Of a stretch of DNA of 27,181 bases, positions 16,061-24,909 are shown piece by piece. Under the pieces are notes generated by a model that saw only the letters and a program-made list of their open reading frames with translations, was not told the origin of the DNA and did not search any database. How positions within the stretch are numbered: position 1 is the first letter of the stretch; the number at the start of each line of letters is the position of its first letter. This stretch comes from Bacteroidales bacterium. GTDB lineage: Bacteria; Bacteroidota; Bacteroidia; Bacteroidales; UBA932. A program made the position numbers and the translations under genes. The stretch spans positions 1 to 27,181 of the forward strand of contig JAILDI010000110.1 of the NCBI GenBank assembly GCA_024689525.1, given 5' to 3'.

Positions 16061-16872
16061 TTCTGTATGTATTGTAATTTCTTTGCTTGTTTCTCCTTGC
16101 GCACGTTGATGATGATGAGCAGCACCAGGATGAGCAGGAATATCAGTGTCATCAGAGGGCGCAGCTCCGGGGTAAGGCCGCCTTTACGCGCGTCTGTATA
16201 TATATAGGTAGAGAGAGTGTCCAGGCCGATGGTGCCGCGGGTGAAGAACGTCACGGCAAAATCGTCCAGCGACATAGTGAATGCGAGTATGAATCCGGAC
16301 ACCATTCCGGGCCTCAGTTCAGGGATGAGCACCTTGCGGAGGGCCTGGCCGGGAGTTGCTCCCAGGTCCAGTGCGGCTTCGTATATATTGGGATTCATCT
16401 GCTGCAGGCGAGGCATTACGCTGAGCACCACATAAGGCGTTCCGAAGGTCACGTGGGCCAGGATAACCGTGAGGTATCCCTGGCTTATGTGCAGGAACAC
16501 GAACAGCAGGAACAGCGATACACCGGTGATAATATCCGGGTTGATCATCGGGATATTGTTCGTGAATATCACCGCTTTGCGGTATCGGCCCTTAAGATTA
16601 TAGATGCCGATGGCCGCAATAGTTCCCAGCAGGGTGGAAAGCACGGCTGCCGCGAGGGCTATCAGGAGCGTATTGTTCACTGCCGATATCAGGGAGGCTT
16701 CGCCCGGCATATTGCCCGTGAGCAGGTTGCGGTACAGCTTTACGGAGAATCCGCTCCAGCTGCCCAGAACCTTGCTCTCCGTGAACGAGCACACTGCTAT
16801 GAACACCAGAGGTGCATACAGGATCACAAGCAGGATCCAGATGTACACTTTTGCAAATACCTTCTTCATCAT
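16057..16872 (-). CDS. potC: spermidine/putrescine ABC transporter permease PotC
   Basis: One of two inner-membrane permeases of the polyamine importer. The 271 residues hold about six hydrophobic helices, starting at residues 9-28. The EAA loop that contacts the ATPase is EAALDLGATPGQALRKVLIP, followed by SLDDFAVTFFTRG, typical of PotC. It starts with two consecutive ATG codons at the potB stop (ATGA overlap); the first is used here. The C-terminus overlaps the potD start by 4 nt. Family assignment is firm from the EAA loop and its place in the operon. Confidence 0.93.
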   Translation of the reverse strand: MMKKVFAKVYIWILLVILYAPLVFIAVCSFTESKVLGSWSGFSVKLYRNLLTGNMPGEASLISAVNNTLLIALAAAVLSTLLGTIAAIGIYNLKGRYRKAVIFTNNIPMINPDIITGVSLFLLFVFLHISQGYLTVILAHVTFGTPYVVLSVMPRLQQMNPNIYEAALDLGATPGQALRKVLIPELRPGMVSGFILAFTMSLDDFAVTFFTRGTIGLDTLSTYIYTDARKGGLTPELRPLMTLIFLLILVLLIIINVRKEKQAKKLQYIQK

Positions 16873-17636
16873 ATGAGCGCCCCCTCCGCCTGATCCTTGT
16901 CCTTCTGGAACAGTGATGTTATTCCAATTATAATGAGCATGATGAAGGCCAGGGCCGCACCGTAGTTCCAGGACGACGAGTTGATGTTCTCCTGAATGAT
17001 GGTACCGAAGAGCTTGATCTTGTTGTTGGTGAGGAACTCAGATATGGCAAAGGTCGATACAGTGGGCATAAACACCATCAGCACGCCGCTCATCACGCCC
17101 GGCATCGACAGGGGAACGGTAACCTTCCAGAATGCCTTCCATGGGGTTGCACCCAGGTCCACGGCCGCTTCCGCGTAGGATTTGTCCATCTTGTTCAGCA
17201 CGTTGTAGATGGGGTAGATCATGAACGGCAGATAGTCGTACACCATACCGAACAACAGCGTGCCTTTGCCCAGGGATACTCCCAGCATGGTGAACAGCTG
17301 GGCTGTCGCCAGCGTTCTCATCAGGGCGTTTATCCACATCGGCATAATGAACAGGATGATGGTTACGGCGCTGCGGTTGTACTTCTTGTTGGAGAGTATC
17401 CACGCGGCGGGGTAGCCCAGCAGGATGCATATGGCGGTGTTCTCCAGGGCCACTTCCACGGATACCGCGAAGGTGGAAAGGGCGTCCCTGTCGGTGAAGA
17501 ACTTGCCTATGTTCTTGAAGGTGAAATGCCCCATCCCGTCCTGGAACGCGTACAGCAGGACCAGAACCAGCGGAAGCACTACAAAGAGCACCAAAAATAC
17601 CACGTAGGGTATGCTCCAGTTACTCCTTTTACTCAT
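16869..17636 (-). CDS. potB: spermidine/putrescine ABC transporter permease PotB
   Basis: Second permease subunit, 255 residues, with about six membrane helices (first at 9-30). The EAA loop reads [25 protein letters not shown], and [17 protein letters not shown] follows as in PotB/PotH proteins. It overlaps the potA end by 8 nt and the potC start by 4 nt, so all subunits should be made in fixed proportion from one mRNA. Confidence 0.93.
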   Translation of the reverse strand: MSKRSNWSIPYVVFLVLFVVLPLVLVLLYAFQDGMGHFTFKNIGKFFTDRDALSTFAVSVEVALENTAICILLGYPAAWILSNKKYNRSAVTIILFIMPMWINALMRTLATAQLFTMLGVSLGKGTLLFGMVYDYLPFMIYPIYNVLNKMDKSYAEAAVDLGATPWKAFWKVTVPLSMPGVMSGVLMVFMPTVSTFAISEFLTNNKIKLFGTIIQENINSSSWNYGAALAFIMLIIIGITSLFQKDKDQAEGALI

Positions 17637-19005
17637 CTTCCTTAGTTATCTTGATGCCTTCACCGGCCTTGAAGCGGATGCCCACAAGGTCGCCTTTGTC
17701 CCAGATATCGTTAGTATCGACCCACAGGAAATCGCCGTCCTCGGTCTTTACGGTAAGGTGGTAATGGTTGCCCATATAGAGAATGGAGTGCACCTCGCCG
17801 TCCAGGAATCCGTCGTCCAGATTATCCATAAGGTCGATGGCCTCGAAGGGGATCTCCACCTTTACCTTCGTGCCGGCCTCGAACTCGTTCGGGAGAGGGA
17901 AGTCTGCGTCCAGGAGGGTAACCGTCTCCGCGTCCTTCACGGTGCCGTGGAGGGTGTTGCAGGTGCGTTCCTTCTTCATTACCTGGATGTCGTCCGGGTC
18001 GATGTAAAGCATAACCTCCGTGCCCACGGGGTAGGGGTCGTAGTCCTGGATCATCAGTTCGTATCCGCTGTCCGTGTCCACCCACATTTCGTAGTGGACG
18101 CCCTTGAAGGTGCAGGTGTTCACCTTGGCCTTGAACTGGCACTTGGCCGGGTCGGTGGTGAAGTAGATGTCCTCCGGACGCACTACGACATCCACCCTCT
18201 CGTCGGGTTCGAAGTCATCGACACAGTCGAATTCGTGCTTGATGAAGGCCACGCGGCGCTTGCCCGTCATCCTGCCTTTGAGGATGTTGGATTCGCCGAT
18301 AAAATCGGCCACGAAGCAGTTCACCGGCTCGTTGTAGATGTCGGTGGGGGTGCCAACCTGCTGGATCTTGCCCTCGTTCAGGACGACGATGGTGTCCGAC
18401 AGGGTAAGGGCCTCTTCCTGGTCGTGGGTTACGTATATGAAGGTGATGCCCAGTTTCTTGTGCATTTCCTTCAGTTCGATCTGCATATCCTTGCGCATCT
18501 TCAGGTCCAGTGCGGCAAGGGGCTCGTCCAGGAGCAGCACCTTGGGCTGGTTCACGATGGCCCGGGCAATGGCGATACGCTGCTGCTGGCCGCCGGAGAG
18601 GGTGTCCACGTCGCGGTCCTCATAGTCGCTCATCGCAACCAGTTTTAGTACGCGGCGCACGCGCTTGTCGATTTCGTCCTGGGGCACTTTCTTCAGCTTG
18701 AGGCCGAAGGCGATGTTGTCGTACACGTCCAGGTGCGGGAACAGGGCGTAGCGCTGGAAAACGGTGTTCAGCGGGCGTTCGTGCGGGGGTATGCCCACGA
18801 GTGGCTTCCCGTCCAGCAGGAGTTCTCCTTCGTCCGGCTCCAGGAAGCCTGCAATCATACGGAGCATTGTGGTCTTTCCGCAGCCGGAAGGGCCCAGCAG
18901 CGTGATGAACTCGCCCTTGTTAACGTACAGGTTAATGTCGTTAAGCACGTTCTTGCCGTCGAATGACTTGGAAACGTGCTTGAATTCGATGATTTTCTCT
19001 GCCAT
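17629..19005 (-). CDS. potA: spermidine/putrescine ABC transporter ATPase PotA
   Basis: Cytoplasmic ATPase that powers polyamine import. Walker A GPSGCGKT is at 38-45, the Q-loop at Gln84 ([10 protein letters not shown]), signature LSGGQ at 136-140, Walker B LLLDE at 157-161 and the H-loop at His194. All are intact. The C-terminal regulatory part (about 235-458) is longer than in the 378-residue E. coli protein. It appears to hold two beta-rich TOBE-like units (VRPEDIYF onward, and [23 protein letters not shown] near the end). The gene lies 3 nt downstream of the porin-like gene and overlaps potB, placing it inside the operon. Confidence 0.95.
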   Translation of the reverse strand: MAEKIIEFKHVSKSFDGKNVLNDINLYVNKGEFITLLGPSGCGKTTMLRMIAGFLEPDEGELLLDGKPLVGIPPHERPLNTVFQRYALFPHLDVYDNIAFGLKLKKVPQDEIDKRVRRVLKLVAMSDYEDRDVDTLSGGQQQRIAIARAIVNQPKVLLLDEPLAALDLKMRKDMQIELKEMHKKLGITFIYVTHDQEEALTLSDTIVVLNEGKIQQVGTPTDIYNEPVNCFVADFIGESNILKGRMTGKRRVAFIKHEFDCVDDFEPDERVDVVVRPEDIYFTTDPAKCQFKAKVNTCTFKGVHYEMWVDTDSGYELMIQDYDPYPVGTEVMLYIDPDDIQVMKKERTCNTLHGTVKDAETVTLLDADFPLPNEFEAGTKVKVEIPFEAIDLMDNLDDGFLDGEVHSILYMGNHYHLTVKTEDGDFLWVDTNDIWDKGDLVGIRFKAGEGIKITKEDE

Positions 19006-19008
19006 CGG

Positions 19009-20070
19009 CTACCAGAGTTTGAAGTCGAGGGTGTAGGTTGCACCAACCACGGCGTATATCATACCTTCGGTGAGGCCGGCGCATCCCTGTACCCTGAGGC
19101 CGTCCATAGGGAACCATTCTGCCTGCAGCGAGACATTGGGAACGGTATAGTCCAGATAGAATGTGTCATCGCCGTTTTTCTGGTGGAATCTCTCAAGGCA
19201 GTAGCGGGCCGACAGGTTCACGGTTTCCGACCTCTTGTATCCGAGAGTCATCAGAAGGGTGTATCCGTCGATATCGGAATAATTGTACAGGGGGTCACCT
19301 GCGCGGTTGACATAGTCGATGGTGGCGGTAAAGTCCCTGTATACGAAGCGGTTGCCCAGGCTGAGGATCGCGCTCAGTGCGTTGGCCTTGTGGAACGGAC
19401 GGTTGCGGTCCGATATCATCAGGCTGTAGCTGGTGCTCCACCAGTCGATTTCTCCGTTCCACTTGAATCCGAAAGCGGGGGAGTTGTTGCACTGATTGGT
19501 GGAAATCATGGCCGTGAAGGTATGGGCCCCGTCCTGAATGCTCTTCGAGACACTGGCTCCGTACTGATACACAGTTAATGAGTTCCACAGTGTGCTTGTG
19601 GCGATGGGGTTGACGTCGAAATCGTATTCTTCGAATTCGAATCCGCCCACTAAGAGAGGCATCTTACCTGCCTGAATCTCCCAGTCTTCGTAGTTGAAGT
19701 TGATGTGGGCTTCGTCGAATATACTGTTGCCCGCTTTTCCTGTGAAGGGGAAGTTGATTGTGTTTTTGTAAAGGTCTCCGGTGGGAACGAGCAGGCCGTA
19801 CTTGATGCCGGCTGAGCCCCAGTCCGCGCCAATCCAATGGTTTAAAACCGTAAATGACCAGTTTTCTGAGATGTTTCCCTCAAACAGAGTGTAGAGGGAT
19901 GTGTTGCCGAAGTTGAAATAAGTACCTTCGTTTTTATCATAGGTTAATCCAGCATCGAGTCTGGACACGACGGACAACCCGGCTCCACTGCCGGTGTCTT
20001 CAGCCTCTTGTGCGCGCACAAGGAAGCAGGACAGCGTAATCGCTGCGCAAACAACCAGGATTTTTTTCAT
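19009..20070 (-). CDS. outer-membrane porin-like beta-barrel, first gene of the pot operon
   Basis: Residues 1-20 form a signal peptide (FLVRA before Gln21). The mature 333 residues are dense in alternating aromatic strands (TYFNFGNTSLYTLFEG, WSFTVLNHWIGADWG, HTFTAMISTNQ, SYSLMISDRN) and end in a C-terminal aromatic residue (DFKLW), as outer-membrane barrels do. The segment WEIQAGKMPLLVGGFEFEEYDFD resembles the strand/turn typical of phosphate-selective or OprP-like porins, but the family is uncertain. It ends 3 nt before potA, so it should be co-transcribed, suggesting that it admits polyamines through the outer membrane. That role is inferred only from position; a general porin is the alternative. 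Confidence 0.75.
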   Translation of the reverse strand: MKKILVVCAAITLSCFLVRAQEAEDTGSGAGLSVVSRLDAGLTYDKNEGTYFNFGNTSLYTLFEGNISENWSFTVLNHWIGADWGSAGIKYGLLVPTGDLYKNTINFPFTGKAGNSIFDEAHINFNYEDWEIQAGKMPLLVGGFEFEEYDFDVNPIATSTLWNSLTVYQYGASVSKSIQDGAHTFTAMISTNQCNNSPAFGFKWNGEIDWWSTSYSLMISDRNRPFHKANALSAILSLGNRFVYRDFTATIDYVNRAGDPLYNYSDIDGYTLLMTLGYKRSETVNLSARYCLERFHQKNGDDTFYLDYTVPNVSLQAEWFPMDGLRVQGCAGLTEGMIYAVVGATYTLDFKLW

Positions 20071-20108
20071 CTCTTACCATAAAAAGGATATTGGTTCAAC
20101 ATATACCC

Positions 20109-20141
20109 GAAAGCCTCTGCGGCTTTCAAACTGCAAAAATA
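20109..20141 (-). promoter_or_regulatory. porin-pot operon -7 element and 5'-terminal mRNA hairpin
   Basis: Reverse-strand TATTTTTG (20134-20141) matches TAnnTTTG. Transcription is expected to begin near 20127, exactly where the hairpin GAAAGCC-5 nt-GGCTTTC starts (20127 to 20109). The mRNA would thus begin with a 7-bp stem. No good -33 element is seen. Confidence 0.5.
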
Positions 20142-20184
20142 ATAAATTATTTTTAGTATTCCTATCGACAAAAGTCCATCAATA

Positions 20185-20300
20185 GGGTGTAAAATGGAAC
20201 TTGTTGATACTCAGCGTTTTATAAAAATTAAATGCGGCAATTTGCCGCATTTAAAATCGGTAAGTTATTGATTATAAGATAGTTCCAGTTTACGGGCGAG
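20185..20300. repeat. dispersed palindromic repeat, copy B
   Basis: Same element as 1721-1836, with identical internal spacing: GTAAAATGG at 20189, the 25-nt palindrome at 20229-20253 and TACGGGCG at 20291, versus 1725, 1765 and 1827. TGAT-containing motifs lie 64 nt apart (20205 and 20269). It begins 7-14 nt after the stop of the minus-strand acyl-CoA synthetase gene, in the same orientation relative to the gene as copy A has to trkA. Confidence 0.75.
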
Positions 20301-20304
20301 GGCG

Positions 20305-21954
20305 CTATTTGTACAGGAACCTGCGGATGGACATCTTCGGGGTCTTCTCGAAGGGACGGTCCATGATTTCCACCTTGGAAATCTGGCTGTAGGCGGGGAA
20401 CTGACGGTTGGCACCCAGGCGGATATTCTCCGGGATTTCCGCCTTTGCCTCGCCGTCCAGCAGAGACTTGGCGATGGACTGCTCATCCAGGAATACGAGT
20501 GCGACCAGTTTGCCGCCACGGTCCACGACGACGCTCTCCATCACATAGGGCTGGTTGTTCACGACAGCCTCCAGTTCTTCGGGATAGATGTTCTGTCCGG
20601 AAGGGCCCAGGATCATGTTCTTGGAGCGGCCGCGGATGAAGATATTGCCCTCTGCATCCATAATGCCAAGGTCGCCGGTGCGGAGCCAGCCGTCCTCGGT
20701 GAATGCATTGGCTGTTGCCTCTTCGTTTTTGTAATAGCCGATGGTGATGTTTTCTCCACGGGCCTGGATTTCACCTACCACATGCTGGGGATCATCCGAG
20801 TCGATGCGCACTTCTGCCACATCAACAGCCTTTCCGCAGCTGCCGGCAACATACTTGGTCCAGTGCTCATAGGCAAGGAGCGGGCAGGCTTCCGTCATGC
20901 CGTAACCCACAAGATAAGGGAACTTGATTCTCTTGAACAGGCGCTCCACCTCGGGGTTCAGGGCTGCACCGCCCATGATGAATTCCTGGACGTTTCCGCC
21001 GAAGGCCTGTACCAGGCCGTCCTTTACTTTCTTGTAGATGAGATTGTTGATCCCGGGGATTTTCAGGAGGAACTTGATCATGGGCTTGTCCAGAGTGGGT
21101 TTCACCTTGCTCTTGTAGATCTTCTCCATCACCAGGGGAACGGTGATCAGCAGATAAGGTTTCACCTCGGCGAATGCCTTGAGCAGGGACGACGGGGTGG
21201 GAGCCTTGGCCATCCAGTAGATGGAGGTACCGTTGCACAGGGGATACAGGAACTCGATTACCAGGCCGTACATATGGGCCATAGGCAGCATCGACACCAT
21301 CTTGTCACCTGCGGGAACGTTGCGCTGGGAATAATCCACATTGGCGCTGAAGTTTCGGTAAGTGAGCATCACGCCCTTAGGGTCTCCGGTGGAGCCAGAG
21401 GTGTAGTTGATGGTTGAAAGGTCGTCCCAGTTGTCGGTGGGGAAAACCACTTTGTCCGGGCCGAAGCCGTCCTGGAACTTCTCGTTGAAAAGGTCGTCCA
21501 GATCCTCAACGGCCTTGGCAATCTTCTCGTCGCGGCAGAGGAGCATCTTCCAGTTGTCCACATCGAACACGACCCTCAGCTGAGGCATCTTCTCCGGGTC
21601 CATCTTCGCCCATTTGTCGGCGTTGGTGAACAGGGCGATGCTCTCCGAGTGGTTCACGAGGCCCATTACGCTCTCCGGGGTAAAATCGGCAAGGATGGGG
21701 ACGATGACGGTTTCGTATGTATTGACGGCCAGGTAGGCGAAGCCCCAGCGGGCGCCGTTACGGGCGTTGAGGGCAATCTTGTCGCCTTTCTTGAAGCCGG
21801 CTTTTTCAAAGATAATATGGAATCTCTCGATATCGGTTGCCATCTGGGCATAAGTGAAAGAATCACCACCGATGGTGTTCAGCGCGGGCTTGTTCCAGTA
21901 TTTGCGGGTAGCATCCTGGAGGCGCTTGAGATAGTGCGGATAATCTGTTACCAT
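20305..21954 (-). CDS. long-chain fatty acid--CoA ligase (AMP-binding)
   Basis: ATP-dependent activation of fatty acids to acyl-CoA via an acyl-AMP, at the cytoplasmic face of the membrane. The 549 residues contain the P-loop YTSGSTGDPKG (184-194), MLPMAHMYG (222-230), GYGMTEACP (350-358), DGWLRTGDLG (421-430), IRGRSKNMILGPSGQNIYPEELE (about 440-462) and the closing EKTPKMSIRRF with the likely catalytic Lys540. All core motifs of the ANL superfamily are present and the length is normal for the shorter Bacteroidota FadD-like enzymes. Start ATG 21954 follows a TACATTTG element. The gene is monocistronic and the dispersed repeat lies directly behind it. Chain-length preference cannot be told. 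Confidence 0.92.
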   Translation of the reverse strand: MVTDYPHYLKRLQDATRKYWNKPALNTIGGDSFTYAQMATDIERFHIIFEKAGFKKGDKIALNARNGARWGFAYLAVNTYETVIVPILADFTPESVMGLVNHSESIALFTNADKWAKMDPEKMPQLRVVFDVDNWKMLLCRDEKIAKAVEDLDDLFNEKFQDGFGPDKVVFPTDNWDDLSTINYTSGSTGDPKGVMLTYRNFSANVDYSQRNVPAGDKMVSMLPMAHMYGLVIEFLYPLCNGTSIYWMAKAPTPSSLLKAFAEVKPYLLITVPLVMEKIYKSKVKPTLDKPMIKFLLKIPGINNLIYKKVKDGLVQAFGGNVQEFIMGGAALNPEVERLFKRIKFPYLVGYGMTEACPLLAYEHWTKYVAGSCGKAVDVAEVRIDSDDPQHVVGEIQARGENITIGYYKNEEATANAFTEDGWLRTGDLGIMDAEGNIFIRGRSKNMILGPSGQNIYPEELEAVVNNQPYVMESVVVDRGGKLVALVFLDEQSIAKSLLDGEAKAEIPENIRLGANRQFPAYSQISKVEIMDRPFEKTPKMSIRRFLYK

Positions 21955-21991
21955 TATATAAAAATATGTTTAAGTTTTTCAGTACAGTCTG

Positions 21992-21999
21992 CAAATGTA
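21992..21999 (-). promoter_or_regulatory. putative -7 element of the acyl-CoA ligase gene
   Basis: Reverse-strand TACATTTG, a full match to TAnnTTTG, 37 nt before the ATG. No clear -33 partner. Confidence 0.45.
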
Positions 22000-22021
22000 G
22001 CAATTTTTCCGCAAATTGATG

Positions 22022-22029
22022 TATCTTTG
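22022..22029 (+). promoter_or_regulatory. putative -7 element of the HAD gene
   Basis: TATCTTTG, a full match to the consensus, with a T-rich but non-consensus -33 region. The expected transcript start near 22036 rules out upstream in-frame TTG 22016 or ATG 22019 and supports ATG 22052. Confidence 0.5.
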
Positions 22030-22051
22030 CAGCGTTAATACGACGAATGGT

Positions 22052-22891
22052 ATGAAACGCAAGCCCATTGTAGCACTCATTTACGATTTCGACGGAACCC
22101 TTTCTCCGGGCAACATGCAGGAGTTCGGATTTATCCAGGCCATCGGCCAGACTCCGGAAGAATTCTGGTCGAAGAGCGACGGCATCGCCATCGGCCAGGA
22201 CGCCTCCAACATCCTGGCCTATATGAAGTTGATGTACGACGAAGCCCACAAGAAGGGCATCCGTCTCACCCGTGAGGATTTCATGAGGTTCGGGGCCGAT
22301 ATCAAGCTTTTCGACGGCGTGCGCGAATGGTTCCGCAACGTGAATGCGTACGGGGCATCCAAGGGCGTGAAGGTGGAACATTACATCAACTCCTCCGGCC
22401 TGAAGGAAATCATCGAAGGCTCTCCCATCGCCGGCGAATTCAAGCACATCTTTGCAGGCAGCTATATATATAATGAAAGTGGGGAAGCCGTGTGGCCCGG
22501 AATTGCCGTGGACTACACCGCAAAGACACAGTTCCTCTTCAAGATCCAGAAGGGAATCTTCTCCTCGCGCGACTCCAAACGCGTGAACGAGAGCATCTCC
22601 GACGACGAAAAGCGCATCCCCTTCACCAATATGATCTATTTCGGTGACGGTGAAACGGATGTGCCTTCAATGAAGGTTGTAGGCATGTTCGGCGGCCACT
22701 CCATCGCCGTGTTCAACCCCGCCAGCCCCCACAAGCGCGACGTCGCCCGCAAACTCCTCCGCCAGGGCCGCGTAGGCTACATGACCCCCGCCATCTACAC
22801 CCGCGACAGCCGCACCTTCCGCCTCGTCTGCACCATCATCGACAAAATCAAGACCGACTACGAACTCCAGCGCCTCGGCCGCTACGTATAA
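22052..22891 (+). CDS. HAD-superfamily phosphatase
   Basis: Hydrolase of the haloacid dehalogenase superfamily, 279 residues. Motif I is YDFDGTLS with nucleophile Asp12 and acid Asp14; motif II is probably INSSG (Ser114 or Ser115); a Lys near 158 or 165 may serve motif III; motif IV is YFGDGETD (Asp199, Asp203). A helical cap lies between motifs I and II (about 20-105), as in C1-cap phosphatases such as phosphoserine phosphatase. The substrate is unknown. An in-frame TTG/ATG pair at 22016-22021 lies in the promoter, so the start is ATG 22052. It is followed by a terminator-like hairpin and then htpG, and may be partly co-transcribed with it. Confidence 0.88.
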   Translation: MKRKPIVALIYDFDGTLSPGNMQEFGFIQAIGQTPEEFWSKSDGIAIGQDASNILAYMKLMYDEAHKKGIRLTREDFMRFGADIKLFDGVREWFRNVNAYGASKGVKVEHYINSSGLKEIIEGSPIAGEFKHIFAGSYIYNESGEAVWPGIAVDYTAKTQFLFKIQKGIFSSRDSKRVNESISDDEKRIPFTNMIYFGDGETDVPSMKVVGMFGGHSIAVFNPASPHKRDVARKLLRQGRVGYMTPAIYTRDSRTFRLVCTIIDKIKTDYELQRLGRYV

Positions 22892-22900
22892 TTCTGCCAA

Positions 22901-22933
22901 TTTGTCAGTAGAACTGGATTGGCTTACAATTTG
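22901..22933 (+). promoter_or_regulatory. candidate htpG promoter
   Basis: TTTG at 22901-22904, a 20-nt gap, then TACAATTTG (22925-22933), which has one base more than TAnnTTTG. No better candidate lies between the hairpin and the htpG ATG. Confidence 0.4.
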
Positions 22934-22941
22934 ACCATTGC

Positions 22942-22970
22942 AAACCGGCTCCGGAAAGGGCCGGTTTTTT
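22942..22970 (+). terminator. intrinsic terminator or leader attenuator between the HAD gene and htpG
   Basis: AAACCGGC (22942-22949) pairs with GCCGGTTT (22960-22967) across a 10-nt loop, with T's to 22970. It lies 50 nt after the HAD stop but only 22 nt before the htpG ATG, downstream of the only visible htpG promoter. Confidence 0.75.
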
Positions 22971-22992
22971 GAATCTAATAATACAATATACT

Positions 22993-24909
22993 ATGGCAAA
23001 AGCTACAAAAGGCCAGATTGGCGTAACTACCGAGAACATATTCCCGGTTATCAAGCAGTTCCTGTACAGTGATCACGAGATATTCCTGCGCGAACTTGTG
23101 GCGAACGCGGTGGATGCGACGCAGAAGGTGAAGGCGCTCGCGACAAGCGGCGACCTCAAGGAGGAGCTGGGAGAGCTTCAGGTTCATATCGACCTGGATG
23201 AGAAGAAGAAGATCCTCAAGGTGACGGACGAGGGCATCGGTATGACGGAGGAGGAGGTCGACAGGTTCATCAACCAGATCGCTTTTTCATCGGCAGGGGA
23301 GTTCCTGGAGAAATATAAGGACCAGATCGGGTCGATTATCGGCCATTTCGGCCTGGGATTCTACAGCGCGTTTATGGTGTCCAAGAAGGTCACCATCGAC
23401 ACGCTGAGCTGGAAGGAGGGCGCCAAGGCGGTTCAGTGGAGCTGCGACGGATCGCCGGAATACGAGATGAAGCCGTCGGACAAAAAGGAGCGCGGAACGG
23501 TGATTACGCTGTATCTGGACGACGATTCCACCGAATTCGCCCAGAAGGCCCGCATCGGCGCGCTGCTGGATAAATACTGCAAGTTCATGCCCGTGCCTAT
23601 CGTTTTCGGCAAGGAGCAGGAATGGAAGGACGGCAAGTATGTCGACACAGATAAGGATAAGATCATCAACTCGGTGGAGCCGATGTGGACCAAGGCCCCG
23701 GCCGACCTCAAGGACGAGGATTACCTGAATTTCTACAGGACTCTGTACCCGATGAACGAGGAACCGCTGTTCTGGATTCATCTGAATGTCGATTATCCCT
23801 TCAATCTCACCGGCATCCTGTATTTCCCCAAGCTCAAGGACCGCGTGGCCGTGGAGCGCAACAAGATTTCGCTGTACTGCAACCAGATGTTCGTGACCGA
23901 TCACGTAGACAATATCGTCCCGGACTTCATGACTCTGCTGCACGGCGTCATCGACTCGCCGGACATTCCCCTGAATGTTTCCAGAAGCTACCTTCAGAGC
24001 GATGCGTCGGTGAAGAAGATATCGACCTATATCACAAAGAAGGTGGCCGACCGCCTGGAGGGCATTTTCAAGGACGAAAGGGCCCAGCTGGAGCAGAAAT
24101 GGGACAATCTGAAGCTGTTCATCGAGTATGGAATGCTGTCCGATGAGAAGTTCTGCGAGAGGGCTCTCAAGTTCGCGCTGCTGAAGAATACCGAAGGGAA
24201 GTATTTCTCCTTCGACGAGTACAAGACGGCGGTGGCCGATATGCAGACCGACAAGGACGGCAACCTTGTGTACCTATACGCCACCCAGCCGGACGACCAG
24301 TATGCCTTCATCCAGGCCGCAAAGGACAAGGGTTACGACGTGCTCCTGATGGACTGCGAGCTGGATTCGCACTATGTGAACCTGCTGGAGCAGAAGCTGG
24401 AGAAGAGCCGATTCGCCCGCGTGGATTCCGACGCCATCGACAAACTGATCGTGAAGGAAGAGCGCGTGAAGCTGGAGATGAAGGAGGACGAGCGCTACGA
24501 CCTGGAGAACCTCTTCAAGGCCGCTCTGCCGGAGGGCAAGGACTATTACGTGGTAGGGGAGAACCTGGGGGCCGACGGCGCGCCGATCCTCATCACCCAG
24601 AACGAGTTTATGCGCCGATATCGTGAAATGAGCGCCCTGGGAGGCGGAATGAATTTCTACGGGTCGATGCCGGAGAGCTACAACATCACGGTGAATATGG
24701 AGAACCCGCTGGTTGCGCGCATCCTGGAGGGCAAGCCCGTGGGCGACGTGAAGACCGACGAGCACAAGGCCGAGCTGAAGACCTATGCCGATGGCTGCGA
24801 CGTGCTCCACCAGATCGTGGACCTGGCGCTCCTCGCTAACGGTATGCTCAAAGGCAAGGCCCTGGCTGACTTCATCGCCAGGAGTGAGAAGGTATTACTT
24901 CCCGATTAA
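22993..24909 (+). CDS. htpG: molecular chaperone HtpG (Hsp90)
   Basis: Cytosolic ATP-dependent dimeric chaperone. The N-terminal GHKL ATPase domain has [12 protein letters not shown] with catalytic Glu34, Asn38 and Asp41, then DEGIGMT and [14 protein letters not shown] (lid and nucleotide contacts). The middle domain includes [16 protein letters not shown] and [18 protein letters not shown] with the conserved Arg that contacts ATP. A C-terminal dimerisation domain ends at residue 638. The length matches bacterial HtpG. The reading frame stays open upstream to 22969, but ATG 22993 ([18 protein letters not shown]) gives the standard N-terminus. Its last 15 nt overlap the convergent folE gene. 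A terminator-like hairpin lies directly upstream. Confidence 0.96.
   Translation: MAKATKGQIGVTTENIFPVIKQFLYSDHEIFLRELVANAVDATQKVKALATSGDLKEELGELQVHIDLDEKKKILKVTDEGIGMTEEEVDRFINQIAFSSAGEFLEKYKDQIGSIIGHFGLGFYSAFMVSKKVTIDTLSWKEGAKAVQWSCDGSPEYEMKPSDKKERGTVITLYLDDDSTEFAQKARIGALLDKYCKFMPVPIVFGKEQEWKDGKYVDTDKDKIINSVEPMWTKAPADLKDEDYLNFYRTLYPMNEEPLFWIHLNVDYPFNLTGILYFPKLKDRVAVERNKISLYCNQMFVTDHVDNIVPDFMTLLHGVIDSPDIPLNVSRSYLQSDASVKKISTYITKKVADRLEGIFKDERAQLEQKWDNLKLFIEYGMLSDEKFCERALKFALLKNTEGKYFSFDEYKTAVADMQTDKDGNLVYLYATQPDDQYAFIQAAKDKGYDVLLMDCELDSHYVNLLEQKLEKSRFARVDSDAIDKLIVKEERVKLEMKEDERYDLENLFKAALPEGKDYYVVGENLGADGAPILITQNEFMRRYREMSALGGGMNFYGSMPESYNITVNMENPLVARILEGKPVGDVKTDEHKAELKTYADGCDVLHQIVDLALLANGMLKGKALADFIARSEKVLLPD

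Noticed and set aside
20071..20304. tRNA or small RNA gene in the porin-ligase intergenic region
   Set aside because: No cloverleaf or CCA end; the hairpins are explained by the 5' leader stem and the dispersed repeat.
22016..22051. Upstream TTG/ATG starts for the HAD phosphatase
   Set aside because: They lie inside the TATCTTTG promoter element, before the expected transcript start.
22969..22992. Upstream start for htpG
   Set aside because: The extra residues (MNLIIQYT) are not typical of HtpG and fall right after the hairpin T-tract; ATG 22993 gives the standard N-terminus.
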